A model generated the notes under the pieces. The model was not told the DNA's origin and searched no databases. It was given only the letters and a program-made list of their open reading frames with translations. A program made the position numbers and the translations under genes. From Comamonadaceae bacterium 2FH (GTDB lineage Bacteria; Pseudomonadota; Gammaproteobacteria; Burkholderiales; Burkholderiaceae_C), in the NCBI GenBank assembly GCA_005503335.1, contig SCMQ01000008.1, forward strand, positions 62,001-126,000: a stretch of DNA of 64,000 bases, given 5' to 3'. This document shows positions 15,154-23,631 of this stretch, in pieces. The stretch's first letter is position 1, and each line of letters begins with the position of its first letter.

Positions 15154-16113
15154 ATGATGAAACTTTGCAAGTCACTGCTGGTCTTCGCAGTGTTCATGGT
15201 CCTGGCGGTTTCGGCCCAGGCCTTTCCCGACCGTCCGGTCCGCTTGATTGTGGGCTTCGCGCCTGGCGGCTCGGACATCTCCGCCCGCCTGGTCGGACAG
15301 AAGCTCTCCGAGTTGTGGGGGCAACCGGTAGTGGTCGACAACCGCCCCGGGGCGGCAGGCAACATCGGCGCCGACGCGGTCGCCAAGGCGCCGCCGGACG
15401 GCTATACCCTGCTGTTGCTGGTGAACTCCTACACCATCAACACCACGGTCTACCGCAACCTCAGCTGGGACCTGCTGCGCGATTTCGCGCCCATCGGCCG
15501 GTACGCGGCCTCGCCCATGGTGGTGGTGGTCAACGACAAGATGCCGGTCAAGAACTTCGCCGAGTTCGTCGCCTATGCGAAGGCGAATCGCGGCAAGATC
15601 AACTATGGATCGGCCGGCACCGGAACGGCGCCGCACCTGGCCGGCGAACTGTTTGCCATGCGCTCGGGCATAGAGATGACCCACGTGCCCTACAAGGGTT
15701 CGGCGCCCTCGGTCACGGCCCTGGTAGCGGACGAGGTCCAGGTGTCGTTCGGCGCCATGTCGGCCTTCGATGGCCTGGTCAAGCAGGGGCGTCTGCGCCC
15801 GCTGGCCGTCACCACGGCGACGCGTTTCCCCCGGCTGCCCGATGTGCCCACGGTGTCCGAGGCCGGTGTGCCCGGCTTCGACGTCGACATCTGGTACGGC
15901 CTGGTCGCGCCGGCCAAGACCCCTGCCGCGATCGTGAAGAAGCTCAGCGAGGACCTGGCGCAGGTGATGGCCGATCCCGACCTGCAGGCCAAGCTGCGCG
16001 AGCGCGGCCTGGAGCCAGCCTACCTGGACAGCCAGAAAACCGGCGAGCTGATGCGCCGGGACGTGGCGCGCTGGCGCGAGATCGCCAACAACCTCAAGCT
16101 GTCGCTGGAATGA
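15154..16113 (+). CDS. Bug/TctC-family periplasmic binding protein
   Basis: 319 residues. The signal peptide (LLVFAVFMVLAVSAQA) is followed by the family opening FPDRPVRLIVGFAPGGSDISARL, and NRPGAAGNIGADAVAKAPPDGYTLL is the usual ligand-pocket loop. These proteins bind small carboxylates or aromatics for tripartite transporters or act as free sensors. No TctA/TctB membrane genes are nearby, so it is an orphan. A second ATG (15157) is equally possible. It leads an operon, with four bases of overlap into the next gene, and is preceded by promoter/operator A. Confidence 0.92.
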   Translation: MMKLCKSLLVFAVFMVLAVSAQAFPDRPVRLIVGFAPGGSDISARLVGQKLSELWGQPVVVDNRPGAAGNIGADAVAKAPPDGYTLLLLVNSYTINTTVYRNLSWDLLRDFAPIGRYAASPMVVVVNDKMPVKNFAEFVAYAKANRGKINYGSAGTGTAPHLAGELFAMRSGIEMTHVPYKGSAPSVTALVADEVQVSFGAMSAFDGLVKQGRLRPLAVTTATRFPRLPDVPTVSEAGVPGFDVDIWYGLVAPAKTPAAIVKKLSEDLAQVMADPDLQAKLRERGLEPAYLDSQKTGELMRRDVARWREIANNLKLSLE

Positions 16114-17123
16114 GCATGCAGCAAGCCGATTCGCGGGACCTGTGGGACCGCCTGGCCGACGAGCTGCGCGAAGACGCGCCGGGCGGCCCTGCGCAGGGGC
16201 TGCGCCCCTTCTCGTCGGGGCTGCAGCGTCCGGAATGCGTGCTGACCCATGCTTCGGGCAGCCTGTTCGTGTCGGACCGGCGCGGTGGCGTGCTGAAGAT
16301 CGATCCCGACGGACGCCAGCGACTGATCGGCAACGCCCCCGGCCTGCTGCCCAACGGTATCGCCATGCAGCCCGATGGCGGCTTTCTGGTCGCCAATCTG
16401 GGCGAGCAGGGCGGTGTCTGGCGCATCGCACCCGACGGGGCCCCGTCGCCCTGGCTGACCGAGGTCGAGGGGCGGCCGGTGCAGCGGGTCAATTTCGTCG
16501 CCAACGACGCGGCCGGCCGCGTCTGGGCCTGCATCAGCGCCACCGATGGCAGCGACCGCTATCCGTTGGACAGCGCCACCGGCTACATCGTGCTGCGCGA
16601 TGCCTCGGGCACGCGCATCGTCGCCGACGGCCTGCACTACACCAACGAGTGCCGCGTCAGCGCCGACGGCCAGTTCATGTACGTCAATGAGACCTTCGGG
16701 CGTCGCCTCTCGCGCTTTCGCATCGACGCGGGGGGCGAACTCCGCGGCCGGGAGACCGTGGCCCGCTTCGGCGACGGCGACTTCCCCGACGGCCTGGCCC
16801 TGGATTCGGAAGGCGGCGCCTGGGTGGTGTGTGTCGGCAGCAACCGGGTCTACCGCGTTGCCGCCGACGGGCATTGCCAGACCCTCATCGACGACGCGGT
16901 CGCGGCGACCGCACAGCGCCTGGAGGCCGCCTTCGTTGCCGGAACGCTGGATCGGCCGCTGCTGTCTGCGGCGCGCGGGCGTCGGCTGGGCAACGTGACC
17001 AGCCTGGCCTTCGGCGGCGCGGACCTGCGCACGGTCTACATGGGATGCCTCGCCGGCGACGCGCTGGCCACCTTCCGCTCGCCAGTCGCCGGCATGCAGC
17101 CCGCGCACTGGCGCTGGGGCTGA
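16110..17123 (+). CDS. SMP-30/gluconolactonase-family lactonase
   Basis: 337 residues with the six-bladed propeller pattern of the SMP-30 family. The metal ligands seem to be conserved: Glu in LQRPECVLTHASG, Asn in GLHYTNECRVSADG and Asp in DFPDGLALDSEGG. Members open lactones with a divalent metal. The ATG at 16110 overlaps the stop of the binding-protein gene (ATGA), so the two are coupled. Hydrolysis of a lactone produced by the Baeyer-Villiger enzymes of this cluster is a reasonable role, but that is inference; sugar lactones are the other common substrate. Confidence 0.85.
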   Translation: MSMQQADSRDLWDRLADELREDAPGGPAQGLRPFSSGLQRPECVLTHASGSLFVSDRRGGVLKIDPDGRQRLIGNAPGLLPNGIAMQPDGGFLVANLGEQGGVWRIAPDGAPSPWLTEVEGRPVQRVNFVANDAAGRVWACISATDGSDRYPLDSATGYIVLRDASGTRIVADGLHYTNECRVSADGQFMYVNETFGRRLSRFRIDAGGELRGRETVARFGDGDFPDGLALDSEGGAWVVCVGSNRVYRVAADGHCQTLIDDAVAATAQRLEAAFVAGTLDRPLLSAARGRRLGNVTSLAFGGADLRTVYMGCLAGDALATFRSPVAGMQPAHWRWG

Positions 17124-17250
17124 TGGACTTGCGGGTCGACGCGCCGCTGCGCGGCCATGGCACAGCGAGTAACAAGTTGGAGACAAAGCTAATGAAAGAG
17201 CCGATGTGGGCGCCGGTCCGCCCTGGACGGGGCCAGGGAGTGCCTGGCCT

Positions 17251-18213
17251 ATGAGCAGCGGAATGATCCTGCTGGAGAACGTGCTGCAGGCCCTGGTGAC
17301 CAGCCTGCTGGTCGGTGGGGTCTACGGCCTGTTGTGCGTGGGCCTGGGCCTGATCTTCAGCGTGATGCGCGTGATCAATTTCGCGCAGGGCGAGTTCATG
17401 ATGATTGGCATGTACGCCTCGCTGCTGGGCTTCCAGACCCTGGGCCTGGGTCCCCTGCTGGGCGACTGGGGCGGGCTGGTGGTGAGCGCCCTGGTGGCGG
17501 GCGGCGTGCTCTACCTGCTGGCCTCGCTGCTGCACCCGGCCCTGCTGGCACGGGTGTCGGGCTCGCGCGTCACCGGCACCGAGGGCGATGGCCACTACCC
17601 GCAGCTGACGCTCACGCTGGGCCTGTCCCTGGTGCTGGCCAACGGCGGCCTGATCCTGTTCGGCTCTTCGCCGCACACCATCCGGACGGCCTTGTCGTCC
17701 TCGGCCTGGGTCGTCGGGCCACTGGTGGGCGAGGACGTGATGATCTTCCTCAACAAGGCCCGCACCCTGGCCTTCCTCGTCACCCTGGTGGTGGTCGCAG
17801 CGGTGGCGCTGTTCATCACCCGGACCCGCGCCGGCAAACGCCTGCGCGCCGCCGCGGACAACGCGGAAGCGGCCACCTATATGGGCATCGACGTCACGCG
17901 GGCGCATCGCTTCGCGTTTGCGCTCGGTGCGGCCGTGACCGGCATTGCCGGCGGTCTGGTCGCGGCCTATTACCCGTTCCAGCCCTACGCGGGCGTGGAA
18001 TTCGTCGTGATCATGTATGCCGGTGTCGTGCTGGGTGGCATGGGCAGCATCAAGGGGGCGTTCTGGGGCGGCCTGGTCATCGGCCTGGTGCAGCAGATGT
18101 CGACCCTGGTGCTGCCGGTGCAGCTGCAGAACACGGCCATCTTCGTGGTGTTCCTGCTGGTGATGCTGTTGCGTCCGCAAGGTCTGTTTGGAAGGAACAC
18201 CGATCGTGCATAA
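17251..18213 (+). CDS. Branched-chain-type ABC transporter permease (LivH-like)
   Basis: 320 residues and about eight membrane helices. YGLLCVGLGLIFSVMRVINFAQGEFMMIGMY is the LivH signature, and the EAA-like loop RAAADNAEAATYMGIDVTRAHRFAFALG contacts the ATPase. It forms half of the membrane pore for a substrate delivered by the binding protein at 20.8 kb. The ATG at 17251 matches the start of the first helix; the frame is open upstream without homology. It overlaps the fused permease-ATPase gene by 8 bases. Confidence 0.93.
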   Translation: MSSGMILLENVLQALVTSLLVGGVYGLLCVGLGLIFSVMRVINFAQGEFMMIGMYASLLGFQTLGLGPLLGDWGGLVVSALVAGGVLYLLASLLHPALLARVSGSRVTGTEGDGHYPQLTLTLGLSLVLANGGLILFGSSPHTIRTALSSSAWVVGPLVGEDVMIFLNKARTLAFLVTLVVVAAVALFITRTRAGKRLRAAADNAEAATYMGIDVTRAHRFAFALGAAVTGIAGGLVAAYYPFQPYAGVEFVVIMYAGVVLGGMGSIKGAFWGGLVIGLVQQMSTLVLPVQLQNTAIFVVFLLVMLLRPQGLFGRNTDRA

Positions 18214-20020
18214 GGCAAGTTCCACGCGAAACCAGATCGGCCGCCCTCTGCTGGTGACCTTCGGCCTGGCGACGCTGTACCTGTTCGCTGCCGCGCTGAC
18301 CGCCAATCCCTATGTGCTGCTGATCATGACCCTGGTGCCGATCTGGGCCACGGTGGGCGTGTCCTGGAACGTGTTCAGCGGGTACTCGGGCCTGCTGTCG
18401 TTCGGCCATGCGGCCTTCTTCGGCCTGGGCGCCTACACGCTGGCCGTGGGCTTTGCCCATTTCGGGCTCTCGCCCTGGATCGGCCTGCTGGCCGCGGCAG
18501 CGGTCGGTGCGCTGGCGGGGGCGGTGGTGGGTGTTCCCACCTTCCGGCTGCGCGGCGTCTATTTCAGCCTGGCCATGCTCGCCTATCCCCTGGCCCTGCT
18601 GTACGTGTTCGAATGGCTGGGCCTGCAGGAGGTGGCGCTGCCGCTCAAGCGCGAGGGGGCGGTGGCCTACATGCAGTTCTCCGATCCGCGTGCCTACGTG
18701 CTGCTGGCCGTGGCCATGCTGGTTGGCGCGCTGCTGATCAACCTGTGGATCGGGCGTTCGCGCTTCGGCCTGTCGCTGCTCGCGGTCAAGCAGAACGAGC
18801 TGGCCGCCGAGGCCTCTGGCATCAACCCCTTCCGCTGGAAGCTGCTGGCCCTGGTGCTGTCGGGCGCCATCGCGGGCGTGGCCGGCGGCCTGTACGCGGT
18901 GGTGCTGGTGATCGTGACGCCGCACTCGGTGTTCGGCATGCTGGTGTCGGCGCAGGCCCTGATCTTCACCATGTTCGGTGGCGTCGGCAGGATCGCCGGC
19001 CCGGTGCTGGGTGCCCTGATCCTGTTGCCCCTGGGCGAGTTGCTGAACGCCACGCTGGGCGCGCGCCTGCCGGGCATACAGGGCGTGATCTACGGGGCCG
19101 CCATCATCCTGATCGTGCTGATGGCGCCCGAAGGGGTCCTGCCGCGCCTGACCGATGCGTGGCAGGCCCGCCGTGGCCGGCGCGGCGCGGGCGCCACCGC
19201 GGCGCCGGCGGCCGCGGCGTCCCTCGCCACGAACGGCCCGGTGGCCCCGGCGGTGCCCGCCGCCGCGCCCCCCGCCCCCGGCGGCGAGCTCATCCTGCGC
19301 GTGCAGGGCCTGTCCAAGCGCTTCGGCGGCCTGCAGGCCGTGCAGGACGTGGCTTTCGACGTCCGGCGGGGCGAGATCCTCGGCATCATCGGCCCCAACG
19401 GGGCCGGCAAGACCACCATGTTCAACCTGCTCAACGGCATGGTTGCGCCCACCAGCGGCAGCATCGTGTTCGAAGGGCAGGAGCTGCGCGGTCTGCGCTC
19501 CTACCAGGTGTGCCGCCTCGGCGTCGGGCGCACCTTCCAGGTGGTGCGCCCCTTTGCGCGCCTGAGCGTGCTCGAGAACGTGGTCATCGGCGCGTTCGCC
19601 GCGGAGCCGGACGACGCGCTGGCCTACGGCCGCGCCATGGAGGCGCTGCGGCAGGTCGGCCTGGAGCCCTACGCCCAGGTGCTGGCCGGCGGCCTGCCCG
19701 CGGTCCAGCTGCGCCTGATGGAGATCGCCAGGGCCCTGGCCTCGCGGCCCAAGCTGCTGCTGCTCGACGAAGTACTGGCGGGGCTGGGCGGCGGCGAGGT
19801 CGAACAGGTGATGCGGGCGCTGACGGCGATCCGCGACGCCGGCGTCACCATCGTGATCATCGAGCACACCATGCATGCCATGGTGAGGCTTGCCAACCGG
19901 CTCCTGGTGCTGGACCACGGCAAGGTGCTGTACGTCGGGGAACCGGCCGCTGTCACCAGCGAGCCGGCGGTGATCGAAGCCTACCTGGGCAAGAAATGGG
20001 TCGGCCATGCTGCGCATTGA
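18206..20020 (+). CDS. Fused ABC transporter permease-ATPase (LivM-LivG)
   Basis: 604 residues in one chain. Residues about 1-325 are a LivM permease (GYSGLLSFGHAAFFGLGAYTLAVG, MFGGVGRIAGPVLGALI). Residues 328-360 are an Ala/Pro/Gly linker, and 365-604 are a LivG-type ATPase with Walker A GPNGAGKT (about 396) and Walker B LLLLDEVLAGL (about 518). The ABC signature, normally LSYGQQ or LSGGQ, is replaced by LPAVQL, so catalysis at that composite site may rely on the partner ATPase. The GTG at 18206 is chosen because GGAAGG lies 8 bases before it; a TTG at 18188 is possible. Confidence 0.9.
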   Translation: MHKASSTRNQIGRPLLVTFGLATLYLFAAALTANPYVLLIMTLVPIWATVGVSWNVFSGYSGLLSFGHAAFFGLGAYTLAVGFAHFGLSPWIGLLAAAAVGALAGAVVGVPTFRLRGVYFSLAMLAYPLALLYVFEWLGLQEVALPLKREGAVAYMQFSDPRAYVLLAVAMLVGALLINLWIGRSRFGLSLLAVKQNELAAEASGINPFRWKLLALVLSGAIAGVAGGLYAVVLVIVTPHSVFGMLVSAQALIFTMFGGVGRIAGPVLGALILLPLGELLNATLGARLPGIQGVIYGAAIILIVLMAPEGVLPRLTDAWQARRGRRGAGATAAPAAAASLATNGPVAPAVPAAAPPAPGGELILRVQGLSKRFGGLQAVQDVAFDVRRGEILGIIGPNGAGKTTMFNLLNGMVAPTSGSIVFEGQELRGLRSYQVCRLGVGRTFQVVRPFARLSVLENVVIGAFAAEPDDALAYGRAMEALRQVGLEPYAQVLAGGLPAVQLRLMEIARALASRPKLLLLDEVLAGLGGGEVEQVMRALTAIRDAGVTIVIIEHTMHAMVRLANRLLVLDHGKVLYVGEPAAVTSEPAVIEAYLGKKWVGHAAH

Positions 20021-20714
20021 GCAACTCTGTGTCTCCTACGGCGACCTGCGCGCGCTCGAGAATGTCAGCCTCGAGGTCAAGGCGGGTGCCTTCGTGGCCA
20101 TCGTCGGCGCCAATGGCGCGGGCAAGTCCACCCTGTTCAAGGCGATCTCGGGGACGGTGCCCACGCTGTCGGGGCGACTCGAGTTCGACGGCCACGACTT
20201 GTCCACCATCGCCGCGCCGCAGCGCGCCCTGCTGGGCATCGCCCATGTGCCCGAGGGCCGGCAGGTCTTTCGCAGCCTGACGGTGCTCGAGAACCTGGAG
20301 ATGGGGGCCCAGACGCCCGCCGCGCGCCAGTCCTTCGACGCGACGCTGGCGCAGATCTACACCCTGTTTCCGAGGCTGGCCGAGCGCTCGGGCCAGCTGG
20401 CGGGAACCCTGTCGGGCGGCGAGCAGCAGATGGTCGCCATCGGTCGCGGACTGGCTTCGCGTCCCAAGTTGCTGATGCTCGACGAGCCCTCCATGGGGCT
20501 GGCGCCGGCGGTGGCCGACGCCATCTTCGAGCGCATCGAGCAGGTGCACCGCGAAAGCGGCATGGCCGTGCTGCTGGTCGAACAGCGGGTCGCCGAGGCC
20601 CTGCATGCCTGCAGCTACGGCTACGTGCTGGAGTCCGGCCGCATGGCCCTGGAGGGCACGCACGACGTCCTGATCAGCAACCCGCGCATCAAGCAGGCCT
20701 ATCTGGGCATGTGA
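20007..20714 (+). CDS. Branched-chain-type ABC transporter ATPase (LivF-like)
   Basis: 235 residues, a complete LivF-type ATPase: Walker A GANGAGKS, the HVPEGRQVFRSLTVLENLEMG segment typical of LivF, signature LSGGEQQM, Walker B LLMLDEPSMGL and the switch region VLLVEQ. It starts 14 bases before the end of the fused permease-ATPase gene. It forms the second nucleotide-binding site of this importer. Because the fused subunit has a degenerate signature, this subunit probably supplies the intact one. Confidence 0.94.
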   Translation: MLRIEQLCVSYGDLRALENVSLEVKAGAFVAIVGANGAGKSTLFKAISGTVPTLSGRLEFDGHDLSTIAAPQRALLGIAHVPEGRQVFRSLTVLENLEMGAQTPAARQSFDATLAQIYTLFPRLAERSGQLAGTLSGGEQQMVAIGRGLASRPKLLMLDEPSMGLAPAVADAIFERIEQVHRESGMAVLLVEQRVAEALHACSYGYVLESGRMALEGTHDVLISNPRIKQAYLGM

Positions 20715-20803
20715 ACAGGGATTCCACCATCCGGCCTTTGCAGGCCGTTCCGTCGCACGCGGGCCATGCGCCCGTGTTTTGAGCACTTGAAAAGGAGACA
20801 GCC

Positions 20804-22060
20804 ATGAAAGTATGTCCGAGAATCCCTCAGCTGGCGCGCCGCGGCATTGCCGGCGCAGCCCTGGCCACCCTGGCGGCGAGCCTGCTGCCGGGTGCCGTCT
20901 GGGCGCAGGCCCCCAAGGAGGTCAAGCTGGCCGTGGTCGTGCCGCTGTCCGGCCCCTGGGCGCGCAACGGCGAGCTGCACGTCAAGGGCGCGCAGATGGC
21001 GGTGGACGACATCAACGCCGCGGGCGGCATCAAGGCCCTGGGCGGCGCCAGGATCAAGCTGATCACGGCCGACGCCGGTGACAGCGTGGAGAAGGCGAAG
21101 AACGCGGCCCAGCGCCTGCTGGCTTCCGAGCCCGATCTGGTGGGCGCGACCGGCAGCTTCGTGAGCTCCTTCACCCTGGCCATCACGGAAGTGACCGAGC
21201 GCGCCGAGCTGCCGTTCCTGACGCTGTCGTATTCCGACCAGATCAACGAGCGGGGCTTCAAGTATGTGTTCCAGACTTCGCCGACCGCCAACACCCAGGC
21301 CGGCGCCGCCCTGCCCATCCTGATGAACCTGGCCACGCAGGCGACCGGCAAAGCGCCCCAGACGGTGGGCATCGTGATGGACAACACGGCCTCTCCCGTG
21401 AGCTTCTCCAAGGCCATGCGCGAAGGCGGCTTCGAGAAGGCCAGGGTCAAGCTGATGATGGACGAGGTGTTCACGCCGCCGCTGTCCGACGCCACCTCGA
21501 GCGTGCAGAAGCTGCGCAACATCCGGCCCGACTTCGCCTTCCTGCTGTCGACCAACGTGCCCGACACCAAGCTGCTGCTGGAGAAGATGAGCGAGATGCG
21601 CATCGGCAATGGCGCGATTCCCGTGGTGACCAACGGTGGCCACATGGGCGCGCCCGAACTTTTGAAGGTGATGAACAAGGAAACCCTGGAAGGCGTGATG
21701 GTGGTGATCGCCAACTGGGGTGGCAAGGGTCATGAGGCCCTTACCAGCGCGTTCAGCAAGCGCATGAACGAGCCTTGGATGACGCAGGACAGCATCTCGA
21801 CCTATGGCGACATGTGGATATTCAAGCAGGCCATGGAAGCCGCGGGCTCGGCCGACCGGCGCAAGGTGGCCGAGGCCATCCGCAAGATGGACACGAACGA
21901 AGGTGCCGCCAAGTACTACCCGGGTGGGCACCTGCGGTTCGACGAGAAGGGCCGCCGGGTCGGTGCGGAGACCGTGATCCTGCAATGGCGCAACGGCGTG
22001 CCGGTTCCGGTCTACCCGCCCTCCCTGGCGGTGATGGCGCCGCTGTGGCCCAAGCGCTGA
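20804..22060 (+). CDS. Branched-chain-type ABC transporter binding protein (LivK-like)
   Basis: 418 residues. The signal peptide (residues 1-31, ending GAVWA) precedes a periplasmic-binding-protein type I fold beginning KLAVVVPLSGPWARNGELHVKGAQMAVDDINAAGGI. Ligand-contact regions are those of the LivK/AmiC group; in Burkholderiales they also serve aromatic and terpenoid acids, so the ligand is open. A GGAGA ribosome-binding site precedes the ATG. It closes the transport operon and converges with the CoA-transferase gene. Confidence 0.92.
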   Translation: MKVCPRIPQLARRGIAGAALATLAASLLPGAVWAQAPKEVKLAVVVPLSGPWARNGELHVKGAQMAVDDINAAGGIKALGGARIKLITADAGDSVEKAKNAAQRLLASEPDLVGATGSFVSSFTLAITEVTERAELPFLTLSYSDQINERGFKYVFQTSPTANTQAGAALPILMNLATQATGKAPQTVGIVMDNTASPVSFSKAMREGGFEKARVKLMMDEVFTPPLSDATSSVQKLRNIRPDFAFLLSTNVPDTKLLLEKMSEMRIGNGAIPVVTNGGHMGAPELLKVMNKETLEGVMVVIANWGGKGHEALTSAFSKRMNEPWMTQDSISTYGDMWIFKQAMEAAGSADRRKVAEAIRKMDTNEGAAKYYPGGHLRFDEKGRRVGAETVILQWRNGVPVPVYPPSLAVMAPLWPKR

Positions 22061-22096
22061 TCGGCCGCAGCGGGAGGATCTGACCAGGCAGGCGTC

Positions 22097-22115
22097 GCCG
22101 GCGCTGGGCGCCGGC
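22097..22115. terminator. Possible hairpin between convergent genes
   Basis: GCCGGCGC, a TGG loop and GCGCCGGC form a perfect 8-bp stem in the 77-base gap between convergent genes. There is no T-run, so it may only be a processing or pause structure. Confidence 0.35.
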
Positions 22116-22137
22116 CTTCGCGGTGTGGCAACGCCGC

Positions 22138-23253
22138 TCAGGCGCCCTGCTTCGAGGCAAGCTCGCCCAGCACCTCGGCGGTGTGCTCGCCCAGTGCGGG
22201 CGTCGGCCGCGTGAGCGAACCGGTCGTGCCGTCGAACATCAGCGGCTGGCGGATGTAGCGCAAAGTCCCGCCCGGCCCCGCAAGGGGGACCACCATGCCG
22301 CGCGCGGCGACCTGCGGGTCTTGCGCGACCTCGCCCAGCTTGCGCACCGGACCGAAGGCGATGCGCTCGGCTTCCAGGCGCTCGCACAGCCAGTCGTGAG
22401 GATGTTGCGCCAAGGCCGCACGCAGGCGCGGCACGATGTCCTCGGCCCGCGCGCTGCGCTGCCGCTCATTCAGCGCAGCGAACTCGTCCAATCCCAGCAA
22501 ACCGCACAGGGCCGACCACATGTGGTCCTCGCCGGCGATGCTCAGCGTGATCTGACGGCCGTCGGCGGTGGCGAACAGGCCGTAGCCCGGGTCTTCGGGC
22601 GGCAGGCGCCGGGCGGGCAGGCCGTTCATCGCCGGCACCAGGAACGGGGTCATCCAGCTGAGCAGCGAGTCGAGCATCGACACGTCGATCTGCGAGCCCT
22701 GGCCGGAGCGCGTGCGCGCGAGCAGGGCGCTGACCACGCCCAGTGCAGCGAACATCGCCGACGCGATATCGGCCAGGGGCAGCACCGGCATCGCGGCGCC
22801 GGCCTCCTGGCCGGCCGGCACATCGAGCATGCCGGCAACTCCCTGGATGCTCAGGTCGTGGCCGGCCACGCTGGCCAGCGGCCCGTTCTGGCCGAACGAC
22901 GAGATCGACACGAACACCAGCCCGGGCTTGTGGGTGCGCAGCACCTCGGCGTCGAGCTTCAGGCGCGCCATCACGCCGGGACGAAAGCCTTCCAGGACCG
23001 CGTCGGCGGTGTCGACCAGGGCCAGGAAGGCGGCGCGGCCCTGCTCGCTCTTGAGGTCCAGCGCCACCGAGCGCTTGTTGCGGTTGAAAGCGGTGAACAG
23101 CCCGGGAAAACGCCGCGAGGGGTCGCCGCCATCGGGGCGCTCGACCAGGATCACGTCCGCGCCCAGGTCGGCGAGCAACAGGGTGGCGTAGGGGCCTGGG
23201 AACTGCTCGGCCAGGCTGAGGATGCGCACGCCGGTCAGGGGGAGCGATGTCAT
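22138..23253 (-). CDS. CaiB/BaiF-family CoA-transferase
   Basis: 371 residues, class III CoA-transferase. The opening LTGVRILSLAEQFPGPYATLLLADLGADVILVERPDGGDPSRRFP and the FNRNKRSVALDLKSEQGRAAFL block are typical, and the presumed catalytic Asp lies in GHDLSIQGVAGM. These enzymes move CoA between acyl-CoA and free acids; the acids here are unknown. It is transcribed divergently from the thiolase operon, and its upstream region carries its own copy of the two-unit operator (B-prime) 118-159 bases before the ATG. Confidence 0.88.
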   Translation of the reverse strand: MTSLPLTGVRILSLAEQFPGPYATLLLADLGADVILVERPDGGDPSRRFPGLFTAFNRNKRSVALDLKSEQGRAAFLALVDTADAVLEGFRPGVMARLKLDAEVLRTHKPGLVFVSISSFGQNGPLASVAGHDLSIQGVAGMLDVPAGQEAGAAMPVLPLADIASAMFAALGVVSALLARTRSGQGSQIDVSMLDSLLSWMTPFLVPAMNGLPARRLPPEDPGYGLFATADGRQITLSIAGEDHMWSALCGLLGLDEFAALNERQRSARAEDIVPRLRAALAQHPHDWLCERLEAERIAFGPVRKLGEVAQDPQVAARGMVVPLAGPGGTLRYIRQPLMFDGTTGSLTRPTPALGEHTAEVLGELASKQGA

Positions 23254-23370
23254 GCGAAGTTTCCTTACAGATGAGGAGGACGCGGGGTCGGCCAAAGGCA
23301 CGCTCGGGCGGCGTTCCGGGCGGACGGCGCATTCCATGCATTTTGCGTCGCCGCAAGGGTTTTGATCGAG

Positions 23371-23412
23371 TTTCGAATACAAGAAAACTAATTCCTTATC
23401 AGGAAAATTTAA
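23371..23412 (-). promoter_or_regulatory. Two-unit operator B-prime with -10-like box
   Basis: On the plus strand the units are TTTCGAATACAAGAAA (from 23371) and ATTCCTTATCAGGAAA (from 23391), exactly 20 bp apart. Read toward the CoA-transferase gene on the minus strand, a -10-like TTAAAT (23407-23412) immediately precedes the first unit, the same order as in operator A. Confidence 0.5.
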
Positions 23413-23527
23413 CACTTCGAAGTCCTGGGGGCAAGGGGTGGAAGGTCTGCCTCGGCGTGATCCGCGAAGACGGCGAGCCTGTTGCCGGCCGGTCACAAAA
23501 AAAGCCCCCCTTTTTTCGGCTGCGTGA

Positions 23528-23569
23528 TATGATTTTCGAAAACAGAGATTTGTATTCGAGATTTAGAAA
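23528..23569 (+). promoter_or_regulatory. Two-unit operator B with -10-like box
   Basis: TATGAT (23528-23533) is followed at once by TTTCGAAAACAGAGAT (from 23534) and ATTCGAGATTTAGAAA (from 23554), 20 bp apart. It precedes the thiolase operon by about 60-100 bases. No clear -35 box is visible. Together with B-prime it makes up most of the recognisable content of the 378-base divergent gap 23254-23631; the remaining bases include an A7 and a T6 tract at 23497-23516 without another clear signal. Confidence 0.55.
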
Positions 23570-23631
23570 TATACCAAGGCGGGTCCGCCAACCGGCGCAG
23601 GCCCTTCCATCTACTCAGTGAAAGGTGATCC

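Noticed and set aside
23497..23516. An A7-GCCCCCC-T6 stretch as a terminator
   Set aside because: The stem would consist of A-T pairs only with a seven-base C-rich loop, and no gene ends nearby on either strand.
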